A DNA stretch of 64,000 nucleotides, taken from contig JBANDB010000017.1 of NCBI GenBank assembly GCA_037576215.1, positions 620,001 through 684,000 of the forward strand, given 5' to 3'. Every line of letters begins with the position of its first letter. Within the stretch, counting starts at the first letter, position 1. Below the pieces are notes generated by a model, which did not search any database, was not told the DNA's origin, and saw nothing but the letters and a program-made list of their open reading frames with translations. Positions 25,831 to 37,369 of this stretch are shown piece after piece. Both the position numbers and the translations under genes were made by a program. The stretch comes from Armillaria gallica. Lineage: Eukaryota; Basidiomycota; Agaricomycetes; Agaricales; Physalacriaceae.

Positions 25831-27830
25831 CTACTTCCAGCTCACCCAGACAAAATTACCATCCGCGTTATCCACAATTTTGCACTTGCGTTCTATAATC
25901 TCAAGGACCTTCTCCCGAATCCCCATTTTCCCGTTGTGGTGTTCAAGGACTTTTTCTACGACTTCGTCAACGGTATACCCTGTCCCCGGTGAATCGATAT
26001 CGTTGCCCCGAACGATAGCTTCGATTTCTTTCTCCGTAGGCAGGCCGAATTTATGGTATGGGTGAGGTTTAGCACTGAAATCACGAGGGGGTCCTATATC
26101 GCAATCCTGGCCATCGAGAGCGGTATCCCCTTTGCTACCGCTTTCCACACTTCCTGTGCTCTCCTGGGATGGAGCACCCGTCTTATTTGTCGAATCTGAA
26201 GTTTCTTTGGTAGATCCTTCCTTCGGCACTGGATCATTTTCCGGCAGATATAATTTTGGCGCTTGAGTGAGGAATGCAGACTCGGCCGAGAAAAACCGCG
26301 AGACGATATCATCTGTGACGTCCTTTACGGAGTTTGGAGACCACTGTGGTGGTCCCTTGGATTTATCAATGAGCTTGGCAGTGATACCAGTAATGAAATC
26401 TAAACTGGCGCCTGACTAGTACGTTTTCAATGTACTTATTTCGATAATGAGAGGAAAATATCACGTACGCAGTAAGCTGTGGCTATTCTTAATTCCATGT
26501 TGAGTGCTTCCCATAGGTCCAGATTCCGGCCGCGACGTATTGCCGCGAGGGCAACTTTCAAACTGGTGGGGCTACGAAGCAAGAGAAGTTCCAAGGTCTT
26601 GCCTGCCCAACCACTGACCAGCTCGTCTTTGTCAGATTTGAACCTGGTCAGATCGTCTATGATCTTCTCAACTGAATCGTGACGGAATGCAGAATCCAGA
26701 GCGACGCGTGTAGCTCCAACAAGTAGCGAGGATGGTTCGTCAGGTTCTCGTTCCGCAGAATTCTCCTCAAGAATGCCATTGACCTCGACAGATGCAATGT
26801 CGTAATCGGCATCCTCTACACCGGCCAGGGCCTCAAGAACAGTGGGAATCCGACGGGACGGAATGAAATGAGTGGCTAAGCCATGTTCACTGGTACGCTC
26901 GCGGTCAATGAAATGCCCCGGGCCGCAATTTTTACTCACAATACCGCTCTGCCCTTCAGACGGGCGCCAGTCAAACTGAGATAGGTCCCTATCTCGCCAT
27001 CAAGTCTGGAAAGATAGTAGCTGCCTCCAACATCAGGGCAATAGCCGATATCAGTCTCCGGCATAGCAAACAAAGTGTTTTCTGTGGCTACCCTGAAAGT
27101 TGCCGGCGCAGACAGTCCAACGCCACCGCCCACTAGCGCGCGCCTTCAGAACGGGAAGACATCGAAAAAGTTGACGCTCACTTGTGATGCCATCCATCAA
27201 AGCCACGTATGGCTTTTGTATCGTTGCCAACAAATAATCCAGTTCAAACCTAAACGTGACTGGATAGGAATAGAGGTCCGCCAAGGGCTAGGGCCACGTA
27301 CTCGTCTTTGAAGAACTTAATAGCGCGCTTCCTAGTTTCAGGATTTGCCGCGTTCTGCGCAACACCTCGTTGCAAGATCTTCATTCAGATCCAGAGAAAC
27401 GGGAATGAATAAATTCAGCTCACTAGCAACATCGCCGCCTGCGCAAAACGCTCTCCCAGTACCTCTGCCCAGAATTACTCCGCATAGTTCAGACTTCCTC
27501 CAAGACTTTAGATATAACGGTGAGTGGAATCTTAGGATAGAAGAGCAGGGTGTCCACCTCGATTTTGGGTCGTAGCAGACCCAGCATTTGCTCGTCGAGA
27601 GCATTGAGCTTTTCAGGCCGATTAAGTGTATACGCCCGCAGCTCGGATAGAGACTCGAATTTAACGGTATCCTTGAAATTATGAAATTATCTTCTGGCCG
27701 TGAAGAGCGACAGCGAGCTGCAGCATACCTCGGCCGTCGTCGACATCATATGCGACGCGATCTGTCGAGTTCGTTTCAGTGCGCTGGCGCCTCCTCGAGA
27801 CATGCCCTTGATGATAGTCGGGACCAACAT
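25831..27830 (-). CDS. 3-hydroxyisobutyryl-CoA hydrolase (HIBCH-like)
   Basis: A crotonase-fold thioesterase of mitochondrial valine catabolism. The fungal family overlaps with Ehd3, also found in mitoribosome preparations. The ATG at 27830 gives a basic leader ([14 protein letters not shown], then [13 protein letters not shown]), consistent with mitochondrial import; 27803 is an alternative start. Exons follow as [35 protein letters not shown] (oxyanion loop), [19 protein letters not shown], and [20 protein letters not shown] with the catalytic region of HIBCH rather than of plain enoyl-CoA hydratase. The C-terminal part is extended (S/T-rich segment about 26130-26230, then a helical end FVWVSWK). 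Splice junctions all restore frame; the gene looks intact. It is divergent from the NECAP gene with 180 bp between starts. Confidence 0.88.
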
Positions 27831-28010
27831 GGGAGCCGGACTCGGAAGAGCTATCTGTCCGCTGAGATCGACTTTGGGGAAAGGACCGGCTATGTGCTCC
27901 AACGCTTCCGGAACGGAGGAAAATAAATCAAATGAAATTAGATAATAAGCTTCGTGACGTCTTAAACCCTAACCACGACCACTGCCTCATTGAATACTTA
28001 GCTCATTGCC
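27831..28010. promoter_or_regulatory. Shared divergent promoter (HIBCH-like / NECAP)
   Basis: 180 bp between two ATGs in opposite directions, so the core promoters of both genes must overlap or abut here. No TATA box is evident, consistent with housekeeping promoters. This is inferred from spacing. Confidence 0.5.
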
Positions 28011-28893
28011 ATGGACGTCGACGACGAAATTGAGTCTATCCTCTTCATCATAAGGGAGATATCCAGTAAGTGATGTCGCCTCTTTCTTATCGAATATCCC
28101 TGGACGGTTCTGGCTTCAGTATACAAGATACCGCCCTTGAAAGTCAATGCAGGCCATCGTGCAATGGAATGGGGCGATCTGAGCAATCCTCTATGGAAAG
28201 GTCGTCTGAGAATTGTGGAGAAATCATCTGGCGCATCTCTGCTATTTGAGGATGCCCAGACAGGTGCGATAGGTCGAAACATCACCTAGAGCATCGCCAT
28301 TAACAGCTTCACAGGAGAATGTACGTTCGCTGACACGGTTCTTGCTCTGATCCTAATTGTTCGCAAGTATTCACCAAGACTGCATATGATCCAGATCGCC
28401 CTTCTGTTGAAGCCGTGCTGGACTCATCGCGATATTTTGTTGTTCGGATCGAGGATGCTGGAAAGAAGGCTTACATTGGGCTTGGATTTGCCGAGAGAAC
28501 CGACAGTTTTGACTTCAGTATGTCAGAGGTCACGCGATTATGCTGCCTTCTCATCCCCTTGTAGACGTTGCGCTCCAAGATTACTCAAAGTATGTGGTCG
28601 TGTTCCTTCCCGGAGGTGTACTCATCCCGGCCTCTAGGCGCCACAGGGCAGCCCTCCACCCGCCCCATACTGACGTTGAGGAAGGACCCTCCCCGCATGT
28701 ACCCGCTGGTCCTAAAAAGGATTACAGCCTCAAGGAAGGGGAAACATTCACGATTGCTATTCCAGGTAGAAGCAAACCTGTATCTTCAGATACCAATCTT
28801 CTGGGATCAACGACGCAGTCTTCATCTCAAACTTCCGCAGGGGGCGCATTTCCGCTCCTACCTCCTCCGCCAAGCTCCAAGAGACGGTCGTAA
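28011..28893 (+). CDS. NECAP-like adaptin ear-binding endocytosis protein
   Basis: A PH-like (DUF1681/NECAP) protein acting with AP-2 in clathrin-coated vesicle formation. Exon 1 gives [17 protein letters not shown]. Exon 2 begins at IYKIPPLK and contains [20 protein letters not shown] conserved TGELF motif is assembled across a 6-nt microexon at 28315-28320. Then come [40 protein letters not shown] and [17 protein letters not shown]. The C-terminal tail is Ser/Pro-rich ([26 protein letters not shown]), typical of the family's adaptor-binding tail. The stop is at 28891-28893. Length and motif order match the family. Confidence 0.88.
28315..28320 (+). other. 6-nt microexon of the NECAP gene
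   Basis: GAGAAT lies between an acceptor (ttcacag) and a donor (gtacgt). Joined to the neighbouring exons it reads T-G-E-L-F, the residues conserved in NECAP proteins at this place; skipping it would shift no frame but remove Gly-Glu. Confidence 0.65.
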
Positions 28894-29564
28894 ATTGTAT
28901 TTAAGACTTTTTTTGAATGGATATACTGTCTTGTAATCAACCGTTTCGTGATGCTGCTCACTTATACAGAACACTGCTCGCAAAAGTTTGTGAATGCTCT
29001 GTCCACTCTGTGACTTCACGAGCATAGATGTTCAGGCGCGGTTCCAAGAATAATGCTCTAATGTCATTGGGATGCCGAGTTGGAACGTGTACTGTATTCA
29101 GGTGTGCCTATACGATGGAATGTCATGTCGACAGAATCATCATCTTGATCATCATCATCGTCGAGTCCGACACATTCGCTAATGATTACAGAGCATTGTG
29201 CTTCGCAGGGTGTGTTTCACGTTTAATCGCATTTAAGGGCGTGCTGACGTTTCAAGATCAGGATCATAACAGGTGTGCGCTGAGCCCGGATTAGAATCTT
29301 TTCATGGACAATAATATTTCTAGGCATCCGTTTATCCGTGTGACGCGCAGGCTCCAGAGTAACTCCTTAGACGGCATAAGGTTGCCCAAACCGCATCGCC
29401 TGGGGCCAACTACGCGTCTTCTTATATCTGGAAACTCGATTTCACTCTTCAAGTAACGGTTTCAAGCGCAGCCGGACGACTTCGGATTGTGGTCTTGTTG
29501 CCTTTCCTTGAGGAAAAATCAAGAGCGTCGTCAGTGGACGTACATGTATTGCTTGTCCTATGCT
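28894..29564. other. Intergenic region
   Basis: Between NECAP and the GH6 relic. A run of cat/atc repeats occurs at about 29137-29165. No gene was recognised. Confidence 0.4.
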
Positions 29565-29945
29565 TTGTAAGGTGAAGTTGCAGCTGCTAACATAACCGGC
29601 TCGTCGCCCTGTAAAAATCCTGCTGTGCTTTCTGTGATTCCTATTCAGCAGCACCTAATGAAGATCACTCATCCGATCAAGTGCGTTCCCGTGAATATCC
29701 ACTAACTGTCCTTTCTTTCTAGTTGACACATGGCTGCCTGGAGTCTGGAAGTGATCATCTATGTCATGCAACGGCTCATCGGAGTTTGTGTGTACCTTGA
29801 TTTCATGCCGAATGACTCGGCCAGCCCGCCAACCTGCTGAACTGTGCTATGATGCCCTTTTAAATCTACCCATCTGCCGCATTTCTCTATCAGAGGACGA
29901 GCGCTTGATGTCTCTGACCACAACAATCTCCAGTAAGCAACTGGC
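29565..29945 (+). pseudogene. GH6 cellobiohydrolase relic
   Basis: A heavily decayed fragment related to the two GH6 genes downstream. About 29569-29646 aligns with the exon coding AEVEAAAASITDSS. About 29722-29850 aligns with the exon coding [22 protein letters not shown] (for example atgcaacggctcatcggagtttgtgtgtacc, split here). About 29905-29940 aligns with ATDVSNYNAL. The catalytic [10 protein letters not shown] segment between them is missing. Stops and indels are abundant. This is the oldest member of a local GH6 expansion. Confidence 0.6.
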
Positions 29946-30506
29946 CTATATTCAAACACCTTGCATTGAACTGTTCTGTGATAGTGCTACTTCCATGAGT
30001 GGACTCGTCCGAGGCAGACCAGAACCAATCCAAGCCTGCATTGAGCCCGTCTGTTTTTCCTCTTTCAATGGACGACATTTTTCCGAGCAGACGGCGGAAT
30101 GTTACGAGGTCCTTCTTAATTGTTGTATCGTGAGATTGTCTCCGACGTTGTCCCGGTTGGCGAAGTCTGAAGACTTTTGTCATTGAACAAAGGCAAACGC
30201 CCGCCTCCTTTGCCCCAGCTTCTGTAAGTTGGCATCACTATTCAACCATATGAGACGTTGAAATTTCTTCGAACAGACTAATGCTTGGATTTCTTGGTGA
30301 GGAGAAGATCATGACTTCGCGGTGCCCGTTGTCACTATGGCATCTCAAAGCCCCACCATTACGCGCTGCAGGCCGATGTGTACCCGCTCGTTGCGGTCGG
30401 ACGGATACCGGGTTTTTATGTACGACCCAGCGACTGGGCATAACCATTCTACAAGCTATAAAATGTCTGGAAGTCAGCTCGATGCATCAACTTTCTTGAC
30501 TTCACA
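29946..30506. promoter_or_regulatory. GH6-1 upstream region with TATA box
   Basis: A CTATAAAAT box at about 30456-30464 lies about 50 nt before the GH6-1 ATG. Otherwise it contains no gene; short antisense frames are not credible. Confidence 0.5.
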
Positions 30507-31910
30507 ATGTTCAAAAAATTCTCCGTTCTCGCATCACTTCTCTCCATTCTTCCAGCTTTTGTACGGGCTCAGGCTGATACCAATCCGTATGAAGGCTATC
30601 AAGTGAGTGCCCTACAGAAGGTCACTTCATCCTGAAATCAATTAAATTGCAGGTCTACGTACCTCCCTACTACGCTGCTGAAGTCGAAGCTGCCGCTGCT
30701 TCGATAACCGACTCGTCCCTCGCTGCGAAAGCCTCAGCTGTCGCTAAAATTCCGACATTCACCTGGTTTGACCTTGTCTCAAAGGTACCCGATTTGGGAA
30801 CTTATCTCGCGGAGGCTCAATCTTGCAAGAATCAGAAGGCACCAATTACCTGGTTCAGATTGTAGTCTACGACCTGCCGGATCGTGATTGTGCTGCATCG
30901 GCTTCGAATGGAGAGTTTAGCATTGCTGACGATGGTCTGAACAAGTACAAGGATTACATTGACCAAATCGTTGAACAAGTTTCTCGTACGTGATTTTCCG
31001 GTGCTCAAAGTTCGCGAGCTCTTAATTCGCTAACAGAGTACACTGATGTCCGCGTCGTTGCTGTCATTGAGCCTGATTCACTGGCCAATCTTGTCACAAA
31101 TTTGAGCGTATCTAAATGCTCCGGCGCTGAAGATGCCTATAAAGTGTGTAATACCCACATTTGATCCTTCTGGCTTGAATCACCTTGACACATGGTTGCC
31201 AGGAGGGAGTTACCTACGCCATGCAACAGCTCAGCTCCGTCGGAGTCTATATGTACCTTGATGCAGGCCACGCCGGATGGCTGGGCTGGCCCGCCAACCT
31301 GAGTCCGGCAGCTGAGCTCTTTAACGACCTGTACACCGCTGCTGGATCTCCCGAATATGTTCGTGGGCTAGCAACCGACGTCTCTAATTACAATGCCCTC
31401 AGGTTAGTCATCGCCCTGTCCTTCAAGACCCTGCATTGATTACCGCCCCTACTTCAGCGCCACAACTGCGGATCCTGTCACTTCCGGAAACTCTAACTAC
31501 GACGAGCTTCACTATATTGAGGCCTTGGCTCCATTGCTCACTTCTTTCCCGGCTCATTTTATCGTTGACCAGGGTCGCTCTGGTCAACAGAATATCCGTA
31601 ATGCTTGGGGTGACTGGTGCAATGTCGTTGGCGCTGGATTTGGAACCCGTCCCACTACTGATACTGGCTCTGACCTCATTGACGCTATTGTTTGGGTCAA
31701 ACCTCCTGGTGAATCCGATGGAACAAGCAACACCAGCTCTTCCAGATATGACTCTAGCTGTGGTCTGTCGTAAGTTTCCGCTTCTCTCATTTGATATCCG
31801 CTCATGTTCATTCATCGCGCAGCGATTCCGCCACAGATGCGCCAGAAGCTGGAACATGGTTCCAATCCTACTTTGCAGATTTGGTGACCAATGCCAACCC
31901 TTCATTCTGA
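30507..31910 (+). CDS. GH6 cellobiohydrolase 1, no CBM, one frame break
   Basis: Secreted cellobiohydrolase II (Cel6A type) cleaving cellobiose from the non-reducing ends of cellulose. The signal peptide is MFKKFSVLASLLSILPAFVRA. Unlike its neighbour it has no CBM1 and no linker: the catalytic domain begins at once with VYVPPYYAAEVEAAA. Further motifs are [38 protein letters not shown] (catalytic Asp region), [42 protein letters not shown] and WGDWCNVVGAGFG. It ends NANPSF at 31910. The frame breaks at 30821-30825 (CAATCTTGCAA): restoring one T in a TTT run brings back Q-S-L-Q-E-S. Either a recent lesion or a consensus error. Confidence 0.82.
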
Positions 31911-32869
31911 TAACTTGCGTTGTTTTGTACATCCCTGACACGTTCCTATTCGTTCGACACTTGTCCGCGTTTCATAACGAATTCAGTCACTTGGAAATAA
32001 ACTTCAACATGTCCAATTTCAACGTTCTAACGCGATCATGAGCCAGCCGGAAAATATCATTCATTGACTTTGAAAAAAAAACTTGCGAAGGATTCGGACC
32101 GCTACTGCTATTCCGAGCCTTTTAATGAACCTCGCTGCTTGGAAAGCGCCACATATTCGAATTGAATTCGAAGCTCACGTGGATAGTGATACTGATGCCA
32201 ATGACCCTTCCGGTAAGGCGACTTATCATGCTAAATCCGTGATAGCACCATGCTTCCTGCGCTTCAACCTTGGGCTGCCAGACATATATTTGAGGTCGTT
32301 GGACTGGACCCTTGATATTCCATACTATGCTTTATCAATCTCGTTGGATACAAAACAAAGCTAGAACGGCTCCAATTTTCCGACGCTGCCAGACAGCCAC
32401 CTATCACCTGCCTTTCCTTGTCTACCTTGTCCAAGCGTGCCGCCGATAAAGAACCGAAAGTTGTCGACTAGGATTCCCAATTGCACACCAAAATTTTATG
32501 TCGGGATACTTTTGTCAGGGACTGACAGCCATTTCTTCCGGCGCTACCCCTTCGGCTCAATGAATTATTGTGTGTCCGTCGATGATTCGACACGTTAAAG
32601 GTCCCTTGCGACAGGGCTGACATCATATTCGGATGAACTGGCAGGCTCGCCCCGAGTTAACCGACGATGATCAGCTACTCTGCGAGAGCCTCAAGGCACG
32701 AGAGACCGCTCAGAACCGACGTCTCTCCGCTCATTGCAGTCGGCTGAACACCGGAACTACAACCTCGTCACGTTCTAATGGCTAGCGAGTCCTATAAAAC
32801 CAGTCGAATAATCATCGGAATCCTTACAGTCGTTCCACGTCGTGGTATTCCAGTCCGTCTTTCGCCAAG
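31911..32869. promoter_or_regulatory. GH6-2 upstream region with TATA box
   Basis: 960 bp between the two GH6 genes. A CCTATAAAAC box at 32791-32800 sits 70-80 nt before the GH6-2 ATG, matching the arrangement at GH6-1. No gene was seen in the rest. Confidence 0.5.
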
Positions 32870-34578
32870 ATGTTCAAATTTTCAGCCCTCGCAGCTCTCG
32901 TGGCTATACTTCCAGCTTTTGTTGAAGCTCAATCTCAACTGTACGGCCAATGCGGCGGTATCGGATGGAGTAAGTCCCCAGTTGCTGCGCCTAGTGATCT
33001 TCCGCTGACATGTACGGCAGGCGGTGCGACGACTTGCGTGTCCGGAGCAACGTGCACAGTTTTGAATGATTATTACTCTCAGTGCCTGTTCGTAGTGATT
33101 TCCTCCCACGAGGTATTAATCTAAGGACATTGTTTGCAGTCCGGGTTCGGCAGCGTCGACTACCGTCGTCACTTCCAAATCTTCCTCTACGGCGTCGGCG
33201 ACTTCCACCTCTCCGCACCTGGAACCTCCCCAAGCTCCCCAAGCTCGGGTCCGATTCCCGGTAATCCTTTTGAGGGCTTTGAGGTGTGTGCCTACAGAAT
33301 CTCCTTCGATCACTCATTGACGCGTACACAGATCTACCTGTCTCCTTATTATGCAGCTGAAGTCACAGCCGCAGCGCAGGCCATGACAAGCTCTACCATG
33401 GCCTCGAAGGCATTGGAGATCGCCCAGGTTCCCACCTTCACCTGGTTCGACGCCGTTGCAAAAGTGCCTGATTTGGGAACCTATCTTGCGGATGCCCAGG
33501 CTTTGCAAAAATCATCCGGTAAAAATTACCTCGTCCAAATTGTCGTCTATGACCTTCCGGACCGCGACTGTGCTGCTTTGGCTTCTAATGGAGAATTCAG
33601 CATTGCGAATGATGGCCTAAACAAGTACAAGAACTATATTGATCAGCTCGTCGCACAGATTGAGAGTAAGTGACCAAGTAGATCACTACTCCGCAAACGC
33701 TAACAACAAAGATAGAGTTCCCCGATGTCCGCGTTGTCGCTGTGATTGAGCCTGATTCTTTGGCTAACCTTGTGACGAACTTGAGCGTCAGCAAATGTTC
33801 CAATGCTCAAACCGCGTACAAGGTCCAATTTACTTCTTTACTTGATTTTCCAAGCTCTGACACCTTTTGCAGGCGGGAGTCACTTACGCTATGCAGCAAC
33901 TCAATTCCGTCGGCGTTTACATGTACCTTGACGCAGGACATGCAGGATGGCTGGGATGGCCCGCCAATTTGAGTCCAGCTGCTCAGCTTTTCAACAGCCT
34001 TTATACTTCCGCCGGGTCACCCCAATTCGTCCGCGGATTGGCGACTGATGTTGCCAACTACAATGCACTCTCGTAAGCAAATTCCATGTCTTTTATCGGC
34101 TGTGTGTTAACCTGTTCAAATAGTGCCGCTTCTCCGGATCCATCACTTCCGGGAACGCCAACTACGACGAGATCCACTATATCAATGCCCTGGCTCCTCT
34201 TCTGACTTCCATGCCTGCTCACTTTATCGTTGACCAGGGACGCTCTGGTAAACAAAATATCCGTACTGCCTGGGGTGACTGGTGCAACGTCAAGGGAGCC
34301 GGATTCGGAACTCGCCCCACTACAAACACCGGCTCCCCCCTGGTTGATTCTATTGTCTGGGTCAAGCCCGGAGGTGAATGTGATGGAACTAGTAATACCA
34401 GCTCTCCCAGATACGACGCCCACTGTGGTCAATCGTGAGTGTTTTGTACAGACTTCCGTTTCATTTCCCTCCTGATCACGTTTTCTCTAGTGACGCTGCG
34501 CCTAATGCGCCTGAGGCTGGAACGTGGTTCCAAACCTATTTCGAGACGTTGGTTTCCAACGCCAGTCCCGCCCTTTAG
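32870..34578 (+). CDS. GH6 cellobiohydrolase 2 with CBM1, two frame breaks
   Basis: Secreted cellobiohydrolase II. The signal peptide [20 protein letters not shown] is followed by a CBM1 cellulose-binding module ([27 protein letters not shown], split by an intron), an S/T linker ([14 protein letters not shown]), and a catalytic domain starting [11 protein letters not shown]. Motifs include [67 protein letters not shown]. The end is at 34576-34578. Two frame breaks are needed: in the linker at 33211-33216 and at 34137-34144 just after the exon joint (D-P|I-T-S-G-N). Each fits loss of one C from a CCC run. Exon order and intron positions match GH6-1, showing tandem duplication. Confidence 0.85.
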
Positions 34579-35173
34579 GGTCCGCGCAGTAGCGTTGTAC
34601 ATTAATTTTGTCGAATAAAATGATACCTGCTGTCTATATATAGTGCATGATCAGGATTTTATAAATAACTCAATCGCTTCTTATCTCTGGGGAAATGACC
34701 ATCTTATCTCTGGTGTGAAATAATCGAGCTGAACTTGTGCTGAGCCTGCTGGTGGTCCGCGCCTGTCTGCACGTTGTCAAGGCTCTGATGCGTTGCGGTT
34801 AAATTTTCTGCCCTTGATCCGCTGTACGACGTCCATCGGGCCAAGGACTGAAATTTTCGTGAAAAACACACAAAAACATTTTACTTCGGATCTGCATGGA
34901 TATCGGTCCGAATTTGACTGAACGTTCGCGGATACGTAGTCATCTACACACCATGCTCAGCAGGATGGTAGACGGAGCACAACAAGTAAAATTTGAAGCA
35001 AATTCAAATGGGAAGATGGAGATAAGATCACCTCCGTCAGTGATGACATTTCCGCTGACTAATTGTACACGTGACTTGAGGTAAATGTCTCAGCATTACC
35101 GTTCGGCATCGACTTTCGCGTCCTCAATTTTATCAGATAATTTCCGGCAGGCCCCACTCTCACTCAAACTATC
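34579..35173. other. Intergenic region (GH6-2 to NFS1)
   Basis: Contains the GH6-2 3' flank and the inferred NFS1 promoter. No gene or specific site was identified. Confidence 0.4.
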
Positions 35174-37173
35174 ATGCTATCCAGAATATCTCGGACGACA
35201 TCACGCAGGGCGGTGACAGCGAAGGCATCTAGCTCGGTAATAAGTGGCCGTCGAGGGCTGGTGCAGCCGTCTGGTGCGGATAGAGCAAGCGTCGTCGACC
35301 TGCCTTCGACGTATCAACATGAAACTCACTTTACGCCGCGATCCGGTTCGTTTTCTGTATACCGATGAAAGAAACGGCTAACGAAATGCTCAGATATGCT
35401 TGGGTTCAAGCTGGAGATGCCTCGTCGGGAGGGCTCGGTACATGAGAAAATTCGGCCAATTTATTTGGACTTGCAGGTGCGTGGGCCCTTTGTATTGCTG
35501 GGCCTGCGGTAGTGCTTACTGTGGTGCAGGCGACGACCCCGCTTGATCCTCGGGTGCTGGATGCCATGCTTCCCTATATGACAGATCAGTATGGTAATCC
35601 ACATAGTCGGACGCATGCTTATGGATGGGAGGCTGAGCAGGCGGTGGAGGATGCACGGAAGGTATTCGTCAGCTCTTGGAATTCGGGAGACGTTTATCTT
35701 CATTTGTTTTATGCCAGCACGTCGCAGATCTCATTGGAGCGGACGCCAAGGACATTGTTTTTACGTCTGGGGCAACCGAAACGAATAACATGGCAATCAA
35801 AGGTGTCGCACGGTTTCACAAAGAAAAGAAAAGACATGTCATAACGACCCAAACCGTGAGTTACTTGCGACTTTACATGGACAAGACGGTTTTCACACGG
35901 AGATTAGGAACACAAATGCGTATTGGACTCGTGCCGGAAACTTTCAGAAGAAGGTTTTGATGTGACATATCTGCCCGTGCAGCATAACGGCGTCGTTGAT
36001 CTGGATGTACTGGAAGCCGCCATACGACCCGATACTTCTATCGTTTCGATCATGACGGTGAACAACGAGACTGGGGTCATTCAGCCAATTAGAGAAATTG
36101 GCGCCCTGCTTCGGAAGCACAGAGGAGTCTACTTCCACACCGACGCCGCTCAGGCTGCTGGAAAAATTAACTTGGACGTCAACGAAATGAACGTCGACCT
36201 AATGAGTATCTCTGGTCATAAGATCTATGGACCGAAGGGCATAGGTGCTGCGTATGTCAGGAGACGGCCAAGGGTTAGACTTGAGCCTATTTTGAGTGGA
36301 GGTGGTCAGGAACGTGGTTTGCGCAGCGGAACGCTAGCACCACCGCTGGTTGTCGGTTTGGGAGAGGCTGCAAGAATAGCAAAACAAGAGATGGCGGTGC
36401 GTCATTTTTAATCCTTCTTTGCCCCATGATGATACTCGCACGCAAAAATACGAACGGGGTGATATTTGCACTGTTCCTTTCAGTTGCTATCTATGTCAGC
36501 CTCGTTATGACATTTGTGCAGGGGTACTGAGTAACTTTTTGCCTTTCATCTATTTTTGGTCTGGGCCCTTTACTCTGATGACTGAACTTGGATATTTCTA
36601 GAGGGACCATGCGCATGTAAAAGAGCTATCCGAACGGTTAATACGAACTATCAATTCGCAGGTGGAGCATGTTGTTCGAAATGGTGACGTGGATGGCTAC
36701 CCGGGCTGCGTCAATCTCAGTTTCTCGTATGTTGAAGGAGAAAGTCTGCTCATGGCATTGAAAGTTAGTCCTAGATTCTGTTTTGATAGAAACTTACTCA
36801 AGCAGCTTGTATAGGATATTGCGCTATCATCGGGTAGTGCCTGCACATCAGCATCTTTGGAACCGTCATATGTCTTGCGAGCCCTAGGTGAGTCGCCCAG
36901 GTTTGATGATTGTCACGATTCATTAACCTGGTGTAGGCGCGGCTGAGGACATGGCCCACTCGTCACTACGATTTGGTATTGGTCGGTTCACCACGGAAGC
37001 AGAGATTGATTTTGTTGTGAAGCATATTGTTAGCACTGTCAACAAGTTGAGGGAAATGAGGTTAGTGAAAGATTTTATCACCGCCACAGTGACTGAACGC
37101 TTTTTACAGCCCGCTATGGGAAATGGTCCAAGAGGGCATCGACATCAACTCGATTGACTGGTCGCAGCACTAA
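35174..37173 (+). CDS. NFS1: Mitochondrial cysteine desulfurase
   Basis: A PLP enzyme that removes sulfur from cysteine for Fe-S cluster assembly (with ISD11, frataxin and ISU) and tRNA thiolation. The start at 35174 gives a basic presequence ([20 protein letters not shown]). Spliced exons read [44 protein letters not shown], the His in [11 protein letters not shown], the PLP lysine in [27 protein letters not shown], and the active-site loop Cys in [21 protein letters not shown]. The end is INSIDWSQH at 37173. Introns are about 50 nt and restore frame everywhere. Length is near 480 residues, as usual. Intact. Confidence 0.94.
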
Positions 37174-37369
37174 TTACATGGGTCGATATTTACATTCTGT
37201 TCTCCGCGCTTGGTCATAATTACTACTTGTATTTTTTACGGAAGTATTTTGCGCTGCCGTCATCGATAAATTGAGCACGGACCAGCTCCTTCACACTCCG
37301 CAATGGAGGCATTCAAACTCAGCAGAATTCCCAACCTTATCACTCTTTTCCTCACACCACCACTGCAGC

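Noticed and set aside
29137..29165. Possible microsatellite of cat/atc units
   Set aside because: Only a few imperfect units; too short to list as a repeat feature.
30507..34578. Calling both GH6 genes pseudogenes
   Set aside because: Each break fits a one-base homopolymer loss of the same kind as in essential RPA1, so sequence error is at least as likely.
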